Origin: Anaerolineaceae bacterium
GTDB taxonomy: Bacteria > Chloroflexota > Anaerolineae > Anaerolineales > Anaerolineaceae
Length of the DNA stretch: 5,518 bases
Assembly (NCBI GenBank): GCA_028714615.1
Contig: JAQTMA010000266.1
Span: 1 to 5,518, forward strand
Reading direction: 5' to 3'
Shown here: piece by piece, positions 1 to 5,518 of the stretch
Numbering within the stretch: the first letter of the stretch is position 1
Layout: the number at the start of each line of letters is the position of its first letter
Notes under the pieces: model-generated
What the model was told of the DNA's origin: nothing
Seen by the model: only the letters and a program-made list of their open reading frames with translations
The model's database searches: none
Translations under genes and position numbers: made by a program

Positions 1-599
1 GCTTCGGTTCGATTGTGAACTGTAAGTTTTTCTAATAATCGTTCGAGGTGAAAGCGGACGGTTCTTTCGGAAATGAACAGTTCCTTGCCAATCTGGTCGT
101 TTGTGCAGCCCCGTCCTAATAACTGCATGATCTCCACCTCACGACAAGTCAAGAGGGGTTTTTCTCCATTGGCCCTCGCTTCTGCCAGCGATTCCGTCAC
201 CACCTCTGCCACCGTGGGGCTCAGCCAGGTCTTCCCCCGCATCACCACCCGGATGGCTTCCACCAGTGTCTCCGGGTCATCCTCCTTCACGATGTAACCT
301 TTTACCCCCGCTCTCAGCATCCCCAGAACCGTGGGGGCATCCTCACAAGCCGTGAGCACGATCACATGGGTGTCCGGATCCGTTCGCTGCAGCCTGGATA
401 CGATTTGCACGGCCTTCAACCCGGGCATGTGGATATCCAGGAGTAGGACGTCCGGGCGCAGTTCTTCGGTCATTTGCAGCGCCTCATCCCCATTGGTTGC
501 TTCTCCAACCACCTCGATCTCTTCCTGGGGGAGGAGTTCGTTGCGCACACCGGAACGGATCAAGGGATGATCGTCGGCGATCAAAACTCGGATGGACAT
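1..599 (-). CDS. NarL/FixJ-family response regulator, C-terminus cut by window edge
   Basis: DNA-binding response regulator of a two-component system; it should be phosphorylated by a partner sensor kinase and then bind promoters. Translating the minus strand from the ATG at 599 gives 199 residues with no stop before the window ends. Residues 1-120 are a receiver domain: acidic pair D9-D10, phospho-acceptor D55 in LLLDIHMPG, T83, and K105 in GYIVKED. Residues about 149-199 are a LuxR-type helix-turn-helix, with LTCREVEIMQLL, the recognition helix region ISERTVRFHLERLLEKL and the ending VHNRTE. Probably only 10-20 residues are missing, since the family usually has 205-225. The start is supported by GGAGGAGGTG just upstream. 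All receiver key residues are present, so it should be active. No intact kinase lies in the window; a possible kinase remnant lies directly upstream. G+C is far higher than in the genes at the right. The target genes cannot be read from this sequence. Confidence 0.93.
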   Translation of the reverse strand, partial: MSIRVLIADDHPLIRSGVRNELLPQEEIEVVGEATNGDEALQMTEELRPDVLLLDIHMPGLKAVQIVSRLQRTDPDTHVIVLTACEDAPTVLGMLRAGVKGYIVKEDDPETLVEAIRVVMRGKTWLSPTVAEVVTESLAEARANGEKPLLTCREVEIMQLLGRGCTNDQIGKELFISERTVRFHLERLLEKLTVHNRTE

Positions 600-603
600 G
601 CTT

Positions 604-613
604 CACCTCCTCC
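604..613 (-). promoter_or_regulatory. Strong ribosome binding site of the response regulator
   Basis: The minus strand reads GGAGGAGGTG followed by AAGC and the ATG at 599. It fixes the start of the response regulator, which also begins exactly where a receiver domain should (MSIRVLIADDH). A clear promoter was not found: TTGTTA (676-671) with TAGAGC 17 bases on is a poor match at the -10. Confidence 0.75.
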
Positions 614-669
614 GGTCACCAGCCATCAAGATGAGTTCTGCCGAATAGCTCTACCCGGTATGTCGTTTC

Positions 670-822
670 TTAACAAATGAAGACCTCTCTCGGTTGTCTG
701 AGTAACAGACACGGATGGTGCGGGTGCCCTTCTCCGGATGACCGAGTATCCCCCGAGGGCAGTCGAATGGTTACGCGCCACCCACCCATTGGGTTTGAAG
801 TGACGACACTGCGTAGTGCTCC
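670..822 (-). pseudogene. Possible C-terminal remnant of a sensor histidine kinase
   Basis: The 262-base gap between the ATPase stop and the response regulator has no gene with a start codon. One minus-strand frame stays open from the ATPase stop (862) to a TAA at 670-672. Part of it, bases 798-757, reads SNPMGGWRVTIRLP. This has the same spacing as the end of the histidine kinase ATPase domain (S-x-P-G-x-G-T-x-V-x-x-x-L-P), and the preceding GALRSVV resembles the G-G-x-L strand before it, with about two extra residues. No N-, G1- or G2-box, H-box or start codon is present, so it cannot be a working kinase. A kinase end directly ahead of a NarL-type regulator is the normal gene order, which supports the idea that the partner kinase was lost here. 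The match is short and could be chance. Confidence 0.33.
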
Positions 823-861
823 TTGTGGGTCAGTCGGCTGGTATACCTCATCTTGTATTGC

Positions 862-1530
862 TTACGATATTTTGATGACCCCATCTTGTAGTTCGATGAT
901 CCGATCTGCATAATCACCGGCGCGTGGATCGTGAGTGACCATCAGGATAGTGACCTTTTCACTACCCACAATTTGATGAAAAAGAGACAATATCTGGCGG
1001 CTGGTAGCAGAATCCAACTCCCCGGTAGGCTCATCAGCCAGGAGATAAGCCGGCCGATTAACCAGCGCTCGCGCAATGGCGACCCGCTGCTGCTCGCCTC
1101 CGGATAGTTGTGAAGGAAAGTGCATATTCCTGGCAGCCAATCCCATATTCGCAAGCAAATCCGATGCTCGGTTTTCCAGATTGAATTTACACTGCCTTTG
1201 ATATGGAAAAAGGGGCAACATTACATTTTCAATAGCAGTCAGCGAAGGGACGAGGTGAAATGCCTGGAATACAAACCCGATTTTTTCTCGCCGAAAGTCT
1301 GCCAGCTCATCTCCGTGGAGAGAATTTATGTCGATCCCGTCGATGATCACCCGTCCGGAGCTGGGTGCATCGAGAGCTCCGATGAGATTGAGCAGGGTAG
1401 ATTTTCCAGATCCGGATGGCCCCACCAGAGCAAGAATTTTGCCCGCTTCAACCTCAAAGGAGACATCGTTCACAGCATGAACGGCCACACCGTTTTCGTA
1501 CGTCTTGACGAGTTTCTCAACCTGGATCAT
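862..1530 (-). CDS. ABC transporter ATP-binding protein, MacB/LolD type
   Basis: Cytoplasmic ATPase that drives the permease encoded just upstream. The 222-residue length is usual for the MacB/LolD/FtsE group. All nucleotide-binding motifs are intact: Walker A GPSGSGKST (37-45), Q-loop glutamine Q89 in FVFQAFHLVPSLTAIENV, signature LSGGEQQR (142-149), Walker B YLLADEP with D166 and catalytic E167, D-loop region around D173, and H-loop H200 in MVTHD. FQAFHLVP followed by T-x-x-E-N-V, and ADEPTGELDS, are typical of this group, which works with FtsX-fold permeases and usually acts on lipoproteins, peptides or envelope substrates rather than moving small solutes. The gene begins 21 bases after the permease stop, with GGAGGG (1539-1534) close to the ATG, so the two are almost surely co-transcribed and co-translated. 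The substrate is not readable from the ATPase. Confidence 0.96.
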   Translation of the reverse strand: MIQVEKLVKTYENGVAVHAVNDVSFEVEAGKILALVGPSGSGKSTLLNLIGALDAPSSGRVIIDGIDINSLHGDELADFRREKIGFVFQAFHLVPSLTAIENVMLPLFPYQRQCKFNLENRASDLLANMGLAARNMHFPSQLSGGEQQRVAIARALVNRPAYLLADEPTGELDSATSRQILSLFHQIVGSEKVTILMVTHDPRAGDYADRIIELQDGVIKIS

Positions 1531-1551
1531 TCACCCTCCACTATTCGGGAA

Positions 1552-4062
1552 TTATTCTGAGCGCAGTGTCTCCGCCGGTGTGGCTCGACTTGCCAGGCGC
1601 GCCGGATATAAGGCTGCAACCATGCCGACCAATCCAGTCACTCCGACGCCGACTGGAATGATCCAGAAAAGGGAGGCACTCAACGCATGGTAGAGCCCCC
1701 AGAACACCGATATCGCCACCAGAGAACCTGCCAGGCCGCCTATTCCACCCAGGGCTACGCCCTCACCTAAAAACAAACGAACGATATCGCTCGATCGCCA
1801 TCCCAAGGTTTTAAGCACACCCATCTCGTTGCGTCTCTCCAGAATACCGGCTAACAGGCTATTTCCCAGGCTAAGTGCAGTCAAGCCGAACCCCACGCCG
1901 ATGAGCACATAATGATATCCCTCCACGTTCGCGGCGATGTAGCGCCCCAGCAAAGATCCAGCCATGTAGCCGCGTTGCTCAACCGTAATCAACAAGAAGA
2001 GTACTAACATCAAGGAGGAAAGTATCCCGGATAGTACTCCGAGGGCTGTCCTTTCCCACCGTCGCAGAAGACCGTGCCATGCATAGTGAAGGATGCTCCT
2101 GACTAACCGTTCGCGTGCATAGAAATGGTTTCCACCTCCAGGGACTAACCGTGTAATGGGAGGCGTCTCCCGCATGATCCAGGCTGGGATGAAGCTGCCG
2201 ACCAAGGAGAGGATCATGCAGGCGACCCAAATTACGATAAATATCCTTGCCGTGGGAGTTGTCCATTGGAATATCACGCTGAGTTCCCGAGCCGCCAGGC
2301 ATCCCAAACCGGAAGCAATCGCGCCAATTACGAGTGTGCGCCCGACAACCTGTACCAAACGCGCCCTCTCACGCCAACCTATCACGATCTGCAAGGCCAG
2401 GAGCCTCTGATTAGCCAGGAGGTCGGCCCATGTCAGATCCAGAACGAATATCCCCGCAATGGCGAATACAGATACCAATAATAGGAGGTGCCCGCTTTGT
2501 ACTTTGTTGCGGAATGAAAAAACCAGCCCTTTCTGAATCCAACCCTCATCGACATAACCCAGGCCGGGTTCTTTGATCAATACAGTGGTTGGAGAGCTTC
2601 CGACCAATACATCGACTTCCAAACCGGTGCGGCGACGAATTTCTGTTGCGGTTGCTTCGATTTTTTGTTGAGCCTCACGAGATAGTGAATCGATGCCCCC
2701 CACTCGCACCCGAATTGCGCTGATGCATTTGTCACCCGCAATGGCACGCGCTGCTTCCAACGAGGTTAACATTAATGGGGGGCTTGGCACACTATATTCG
2801 GGCCAAATGGTAGGCAGAACTACATTGGGATGTACCGGTTGGCCGTTTTCATCATATCTTATCGTTGCCACAGGGGGAAAATAGGTCTCAAGCGGAACCC
2901 GATTAATTTCCCCGGGCGCAGGAAGGAGATCGGCGTCAAAAGTTCCAACGGCCTTCAATGTAAACCCCGTGGATTGATCGGAGCCTTTATTCCCTTGCCA
3001 GGTTTCAGGTGTAAGCGCCTCCAAAACTAAATCTGTATTCCCGATAGGTGAAGGTATCTCGTGATACTTCCGCGCTCCAGGACGCCGATATTCATCCAGG
3101 GAGCGGAATCGCACCACCCCATTCTGCCCGGGGACACTGAGCGATCGAATAATGTTCGTGTAAGCTTCGGCGCTAGAAATGGTTTGTTCTGCCAGGACAA
3201 CCCCGCCTGGCAGCGTATTCAGGTACCTGGCTCCGCCATTTTTGATGATCGTGTCTAAATCAATCCCATCACCAGGGGCTTTCAGTTGTTTGATGCGGAT
3301 CGTAGAAGTGAATTTTACATAAGGAGTCTTGTTTACCAAAACAGGGACATCGAACACACGTTTTCCCATGCCGCCTTGTGGTCCTGCGACGGATTCGGTG
3401 AGCAAGCGTTCTTCTCCTGTCAGGTAGATACCTTGCACGAGAGCCCGCTCCAATCCCACCAGCATCGCTTCTTGCCCAGGATCGATCGCTGCCAGCATGA
3501 ATGGCAAAGATTGATGAGTTAAGACCAAAGACGGTTGATTGATGAAGAGACCAGGTATCCTCTGACTGGCTGCTTTAGAAGCAACGGTTCCTGAATAACC
3601 GTAGTATTGTTGGCTTTTTTCCCATACGGTACTGCCCCGATCTACCCTGATGGTCGTCTCATAGGCAAATATGCCGGATGTCGCTGGTAATCGAAGCCAT
3701 TCCTCGCTAAGTTCCATCGGTAAATAACCCAAAATTGCAATTGGGGCGGCTGTCTCAACCGTTTGAATCTCCCGAATTGCTTCATATTGGGAAAAGGTGA
3801 TGCCCCCGTTGATACCAGTAAGATAATTTGCTTCTACCAGGTTGTATTTTTGTTCAATCGGCGAGCGTATCCCTGGTGGGCGGACGAGGATATCATAACT
3901 CGTCCGCCAATAATGGCTAAGATCTTCTTCTACCTGGACTACGCTTGAGCTCGACAGAGCTGCAACCAGCAGCGCTCCTGCCGACAAGATAAACAGACCC
4001 ACACAGAGCAGCACGCTCCTCTGGGGTTGGCGGACGCCGAAGATCCAAATCCATTTCAGCAT
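1552..4062 (-). CDS. Large FtsX/MacB-type ABC transporter permease
   Basis: Membrane partner of the following ATPase. From the ATG at 4062 it has 836 residues. Predicted membrane helices lie at about 16-38, 524-545, 576-597, 605-630, 674-695, 717-741, 768-790 and 798-820. The loop between the first two, about 485 residues, should lie outside the cytoplasmic membrane. The second group of four helices has only about 20 residues in the matching loop. The FtsX coupling motif is clear in the second half (RRNEMGVLKTLGWRSSDIV, from residue 743), as is the ending YPARLASRATPAETLRSE. In the first half the equivalent (LLALQIVIGWRERARLVQVV, from 554) is degenerate. The fold suggests mechanical transfer of an envelope or peptide substrate, MacB-like, or immunity. 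A TTG start at 4092 would add ten residues, but it lies in the inverted repeat; the ATG begins a natural membrane-protein start (MLKWIWIFGVRQPQRS). Its SD is weak (GGAA, 4075-4072). Confidence 0.92.
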   Translation of the reverse strand: MLKWIWIFGVRQPQRSVLLCVGLFILSAGALLVAALSSSSVVQVEEDLSHYWRTSYDILVRPPGIRSPIEQKYNLVEANYLTGINGGITFSQYEAIREIQTVETAAPIAILGYLPMELSEEWLRLPATSGIFAYETTIRVDRGSTVWEKSQQYYGYSGTVASKAASQRIPGLFINQPSLVLTHQSLPFMLAAIDPGQEAMLVGLERALVQGIYLTGEERLLTESVAGPQGGMGKRVFDVPVLVNKTPYVKFTSTIRIKQLKAPGDGIDLDTIIKNGGARYLNTLPGGVVLAEQTISSAEAYTNIIRSLSVPGQNGVVRFRSLDEYRRPGARKYHEIPSPIGNTDLVLEALTPETWQGNKGSDQSTGFTLKAVGTFDADLLPAPGEINRVPLETYFPPVATIRYDENGQPVHPNVVLPTIWPEYSVPSPPLMLTSLEAARAIAGDKCISAIRVRVGGIDSLSREAQQKIEATATEIRRRTGLEVDVLVGSSPTTVLIKEPGLGYVDEGWIQKGLVFSFRNKVQSGHLLLLVSVFAIAGIFVLDLTWADLLANQRLLALQIVIGWRERARLVQVVGRTLVIGAIASGLGCLAARELSVIFQWTTPTARIFIVIWVACMILSLVGSFIPAWIMRETPPITRLVPGGGNHFYARERLVRSILHYAWHGLLRRWERTALGVLSGILSSLMLVLFLLITVEQRGYMAGSLLGRYIAANVEGYHYVLIGVGFGLTALSLGNSLLAGILERRNEMGVLKTLGWRSSDIVRLFLGEGVALGGIGGLAGSLVAISVFWGLYHALSASLFWIIPVGVGVTGLVGMVAALYPARLASRATPAETLRSE

Positions 4063-4077
4063 AGTTTTTGATTCCAG

Positions 4078-4117
4078 CCACAACGGAAGCAAATGACTCG
4101 TTACGCTTCCGTTGTGG
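4078..4117. repeat. Perfect 13-bp inverted repeat between small-protein gene and permease
   Basis: CCACAACGGAAGC at 4078-4090 is exactly repeated in reverse complement at 4105-4117, with a 14-base loop. It lies 33 bases after the stop of the small secreted protein and 15 bases before the permease ATG. Neither strand has a T-run after the stem, so it is not a standard intrinsic terminator. As an RNA hairpin it could protect the 3' end of the small-protein message, reduce read-through into the transporter genes, or limit ribosome access to the permease start; as DNA it could be an operator. The position fits peptide operons, in which a hairpin after the precursor gene keeps transporter expression lower. 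The stem is seen; the roles are inferred. Confidence 0.8.
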
Positions 4118-4137
4118 ATTTGCGTTTGAAGGAAAAT

Positions 4138-4320
4138 TTAGTAACGCGCATTATGATCCGGGGCCACACCAGGCACATTGGTCATCGACTCTCCACCAAT
4201 CCGAACACCATCCCAAACAATAGTCGCAAATCCGTTCAAAATGCCACTTTGAATAGTAATTATAGTTGCAACTATGGCATGGGCCTTCACCGTAATAATT
4301 TCGCTCCGTAATTGGACACC
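4138..4320 (-). other. Alternative reading frame that may be the real end of the small secreted protein
   Basis: This frame, one base forward of the cysteine-rich frame, is open from 4389 to the TAA at 4138. It begins at a TTG with no good ribosome site, so it could only be made as a continuation of the signal-peptide frame after a +1 shift. From 4320 it reads GVQLRSEIITVKAHAIVAT and continues to TIVWDGVRIGGESM and APDHNARY, a valine/isoleucine/threonine-rich pattern that would suit a beta-sheet. Counting 60 codons, G+C at positions 1, 2 and 3 is 33, 27 and 24, the normal order for a gene, and purines dominate position 1. In the cysteine-rich frame the same bases give 24, 33 and 27, which is unusual. 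Codons ending in T followed by Ala or Val codons would create the Cys codons of the other frame by chance. This is a serious competitor to the reading given for 4151-4462. Confidence 0.4.
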
Positions 4321-4462
4321 CGTACGGTTGGAAGCTGCTTTCTGAATTAATTGTACTGGCAAATGCAGGATTAACTGTCGACACGACAATCATGACTGCC
4401 AATAGCAGAGAACAAAATAGTATTATAGATGAAGCGCGAACTATATTAATTGGCATTTTCAT
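4151..4462 (-). CDS. Small Sec-exported protein, cysteine-rich as read (bacteriocin-like or unknown peptide)
   Basis: Not recognised as a known family. The 103-residue frame starts at an ATG with AGAGG (4472-4468) five bases upstream. Residues 1-35 are a classic Sec signal peptide: K2 and R9, a hydrophobic core at about 10-30, and a likely cut after the AFA of NPAFAS. The remaining 68 residues hold eight cysteines (49, 62, 65, 79, 82, 86, 96, 99), arranged as CHSC, CDYC followed by CLGWC, and CAWCGPG, plus many Tyr and Trp. Such a product could be disulfide-bonded outside the cell or bind metal. The thiol-disulfide protein gene upstream and the ABC transporter genes downstream suit a secreted peptide with dedicated maturation and export or immunity. 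The Gly-Trp repeats of lactococcin 972 were not seen. The signal peptide is secure. The mature part is uncertain, because base composition by codon position favours the frame one base forward, which ends at 4138. Confidence 0.6.
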   Translation of the reverse strand: MKMPINIVRASSIILFCSLLLAVMIVVSTVNPAFASTINSESSFQPYGCPITERNYYGEGPCHSCNYNYYSKWHFERICDYCLGWCSDWWRVDDQCAWCGPGS

Positions 4463-4466
4463 GGCA

Positions 4467-4472
4467 TCCTCT
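4467..4472 (-). promoter_or_regulatory. Ribosome binding site of the small secreted protein
   Basis: AGAGGA sits just before the ATG at 4462 and sets this start rather than the second ATG two codons later. An out-of-frame ATG-CCA-TGA overlaps the site, its TGA sharing bases with the true start (ATGA), so a ribosome beginning there would end on the real start codon. Confidence 0.65.
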
Positions 4473-4478
4473 TTTTGT

Positions 4479-4588
4479 GGGTTATCTTTACAGTTTGAAC
4501 TGGTTTTTGAAATGGCTAAAACGTAAACGTTAGATTTCGGGGCATTAATTTAGTAGCTGCACCTCCTTTCTTATTTTATAGGGTTATC
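4479..4588 (-). repeat. Repeated leader motif GATAACCC in the spacer
   Basis: GATAACCC occurs on the minus strand at 4588-4581 and again at 4486-4479. Each copy is followed by an A-rich stretch and then a Shine-Dalgarno sequence: AAAGGAGG after the first, AAAAAGAGGA after the second. Only the second leads to a gene. The first copy lies directly after the stop of the thioredoxin-like gene. The pattern could reflect a duplicated leader whose first gene has been lost, or a shared regulatory element. Eight bases is short enough for chance. Confidence 0.4.
4516..4569 (-). promoter_or_regulatory. Orphan strong Shine-Dalgarno with a nine-codon mini-ORF
   Basis: AAAGGAGGTG (4569-4560) is one of the best ribosome sites in the window, yet no proper gene follows. 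The nearest ATG (4545) is about 15 bases further, which is too far for efficient use, and encodes MPRNLTFTF before a TAG at 4516. A GTG within the site would give only five codons. The mini-ORF end lies on a small dyad, AACGT-AA-ACGTT (4520-4531). It could be a leader peptide, a relic of a lost small gene, or a regulatory site. TATAAA at about 4580-4575 looks like a -10 box but has no matching -35. Confidence 0.35.
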
Positions 4589-4593
4589 CTACA

Positions 4594-5154
4594 CTATTCT
4601 TGCTTTGCAACCAATGTTTTCAGGTCATCGAGCGTATTTGCGAACCCATAATTCGATATCCTTCCAGAAGAATCGATAACATAGAAAAGGGGTGTATTAG
4701 AAACCTTATATTGTTCAACGACTGAATCTATCCATAAAAGAACAGGAAACGTCAAATTTTCTTTTATGGTTAATTGACGGTTTGATTCAATGTCTGCATT
4801 CGAAATCATTAGTACTTCTAAGTTTTTATCGGTTTCACTAATCATTTTAATGGCAGGGAGAATTTCCCTGCACTTGGGACATTCTGGAGAAAAGAAAACA
4901 AGAAGTAAATTTTTGCCTAGATAGACTCTATTTGAGATAAATTGTCCATCTGTTCCTTGAAGAGAAAAAACAGGTGCAAATGTGCCAATTTCCAATCCTT
5001 CCGGTTGTTCAAGCACTTGGTTGGGTTTAAATATGGTTAATATTTGTTGTTGGAATTGATTAACTTTTAGATACAGTCCTATGATGGAAACCATCAAAAG
5101 GATATTAATACTCATTAGGATTATGACCAATGTGTTAGTTTTATTCTCAGCCAT
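4594..5154 (-). CDS. Membrane-anchored thioredoxin-fold protein, TlpA/MauD type
   Basis: Predicted thiol-disulfide protein of 186 residues acting on the outer face of the cytoplasmic membrane. Residues 1-6 are short and polar, 7-30 form one membrane anchor (LVIILMSINILLMVSIIGLY), and 31-50 a linker rich in Gln. The thioredoxin-like domain covers about 55-186, with entry IGTFAPVFSL, active site C92-P-K-C95 in FFSPECPKCREILP, and the expected cis-proline at P155 in SNTPLFYVID. MauD, with a CPxC site, helps form disulfides in the cysteine-rich small subunit of methylamine dehydrogenase; a comparable role for the neighbouring secreted protein is inferred. Other TlpA proteins reduce cytochrome or oxidase apoproteins, so direction of electron flow is open. 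The ATG at 5154 is chosen because AGAGGT precedes it and the anchor begins at once; a GTG at 5247 would add 31 unsupported residues. The gene is AT-rich compared with the left genes. Confidence 0.88.
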   Translation of the reverse strand: MAENKTNTLVIILMSINILLMVSIIGLYLKVNQFQQQILTIFKPNQVLEQPEGLEIGTFAPVFSLQGTDGQFISNRVYLGKNLLLVFFSPECPKCREILPAIKMISETDKNLEVLMISNADIESNRQLTIKENLTFPVLLWIDSVVEQYKVSNTPLFYVIDSSGRISNYGFANTLDDLKTLVAKQE

Positions 5155-5158
5155 ATCT

Positions 5159-5164
5159 ACCTCT
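5159..5164 (-). promoter_or_regulatory. Ribosome binding site of the thioredoxin-like gene
   Basis: AGAGGT lies four bases before the ATG at 5154 and decides that start over the GTG at 5247. No convincing promoter was seen upstream: TTGGAC at 5191-5186 with TATTGC 17 bases on is a weak pair, so where transcription of the cluster begins is unknown. Confidence 0.6.
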
Positions 5165-5219
5165 TCTGCAATAAATAGGGGATGAACACTGTCCAATATC
5201 AGTTCTGTTGGAAAAGTGA

Positions 5220-5518
5220 GAAGTTCAAGATATCTCCACCATCCCACTCACAAGGCGAAAGCATGATCAAGAAAAATTAACGCCATTCGCAAATACCCCT
5301 CACCAGGCTTGTATAGGAATTACCCGAAAGGCTGCGCAAGCGCTGGACAAATCCTGGTCAGGGCTGTATTATCGGGAATTCTTCTACGGGATTGATGAAC
5401 AAGTTTTTTACGGTGCTGTATTCAGACGAAACCTCTCGACCGAATGTGCCGACCATGTGCTGGTTGGGTTGGAAGGCTTAAAAACCGGATTTGACTGGAA
5501 AGAACAGGAGCTATGCGA
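5220..5518 (+). pseudogene. Partial transposase, N-terminal region, no visible start, runs off right edge
   Basis: The plus-strand frame is open from just after a TGA (5217-5219) to the window end, 99 codons. It contains AQALDKSWSGLYYREFFYGI, then HVLVGLEGLKTGFDWKEQEL. This matches the N-terminal pattern of DDE transposases of the IS1182-like/DUF772 type (K-S-W-A-x-x-F-R-E, then N-V-L-V-G-L-E-x-L-K-x-x-F-x-W-S-D-E-E-L), with the same 23-residue spacing from the conserved Phe to GLE. The stretch where the family has S-R-P-N-T-P-V is poorly conserved. No ATG occurs in this frame, and the first in-frame GTG falls inside the conserved part. The nearby ATG at 5182 is in another frame and ends after 32 codons. 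Either the gene lost its beginning or a frameshift separates it from its start, so it may be a dead copy. The rest of the element and its far end lie outside the window. Confidence 0.68.

Noticed and set aside
671..676. Promoter candidate TTGTTA for the response regulator
   Set aside because: The partner -10 (TAGAGC) matches only three of six bases.
807..818. Small hairpin CACT-GCGT-AGTG after the ATPase
   Set aside because: Four base pairs and no T-run; too weak to call a terminator.
677..913. Plus-strand open frame of 78 codons
   Set aside because: It overlaps the end of the ATPase gene, has low-complexity Ser/Pro/Arg-rich content and no ribosome site.
1120..1560. Plus-strand open frame of 146 codons opposite the ATPase
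   Set aside because: It lies fully antisense to well-conserved ATPase motifs and is best explained as a shadow.
4063..4092. TTG start of the permease ten codons upstream
   Set aside because: It overlaps the edge of the perfect inverted repeat and has no ribosome site; the ATG at 4062 begins a natural membrane-protein N-terminus.
4078..4117. Inverted repeat as an intrinsic terminator
   Set aside because: No run of T follows the stem on either strand.
5155..5247. GTG start extending the thioredoxin-like protein by 31 residues
   Set aside because: No Shine-Dalgarno was seen for it, the added residues match nothing expected, and AGAGGT precedes the ATG at 5154.
5182..5280. Plus-strand 32-codon frame starting at ATG 5182
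   Set aside because: No proper ribosome spacing and no recognisable sequence; at most it is the shifted beginning of the transposase.

Overview
The window carries a compact run of genes on the minus strand, read from right to left: a membrane-anchored thioredoxin-fold protein (TlpA/MauD type), a small Sec-exported protein, a large FtsX/MacB-type ABC permease, its ATPase, a gap with a possible histidine-kinase remnant, and a NarL/FixJ-type response regulator that runs off the left edge. A partial transposase on the plus strand enters from the right edge. No RNA gene, CRISPR array or complete insertion sequence is visible.

Organism: a bacterium, but the lineage cannot be fixed from this window. 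AGGAGG-type ribosome binding sites, the uneven base composition and the style of the response regulator and transposase would suit an environmental lineage such as Chloroflexota; this is only an impression. G+C falls steeply from left to right: 41/60 in bases 181-240 (response regulator), 33/60 in 2401-2460 (permease), 19/60 in 4741-4800 (thioredoxin-like gene). The right-hand genes therefore look imported or at least of different origin, and a transposase lies next to them.

Layout: 1-599 response regulator; 600-861 non-coding apart from a possible kinase tail; 862-1530 ATPase; 1552-4062 permease; 4063-4150 spacer with a perfect 13-bp inverted repeat; 4151-4462 small secreted protein; 4463-4593 spacer with an unused Shine-Dalgarno and a repeated leader motif; 4594-5154 thioredoxin-like protein; 5155-5219 short spacer; 5220-5518 transposase fragment without a visible start.

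How it may work together: the order (secreted small protein, hairpin, permease with a huge outside domain, ATPase) resembles peptide export or immunity cassettes such as the lactococcin 972 group, where the precursor also carries a Sec signal. As read, the small protein has eight cysteines after its signal peptide and is preceded by a thiol-disulfide protein with a CPKC site, which suggests a disulfide-bonded product handled outside the membrane. The main caution is that the codon pattern of the last 60 codons favours a different reading frame, so the cysteine-rich reading may be an artefact of a frameshift. The response regulator could control the locus, but nothing in the sequence proves this.
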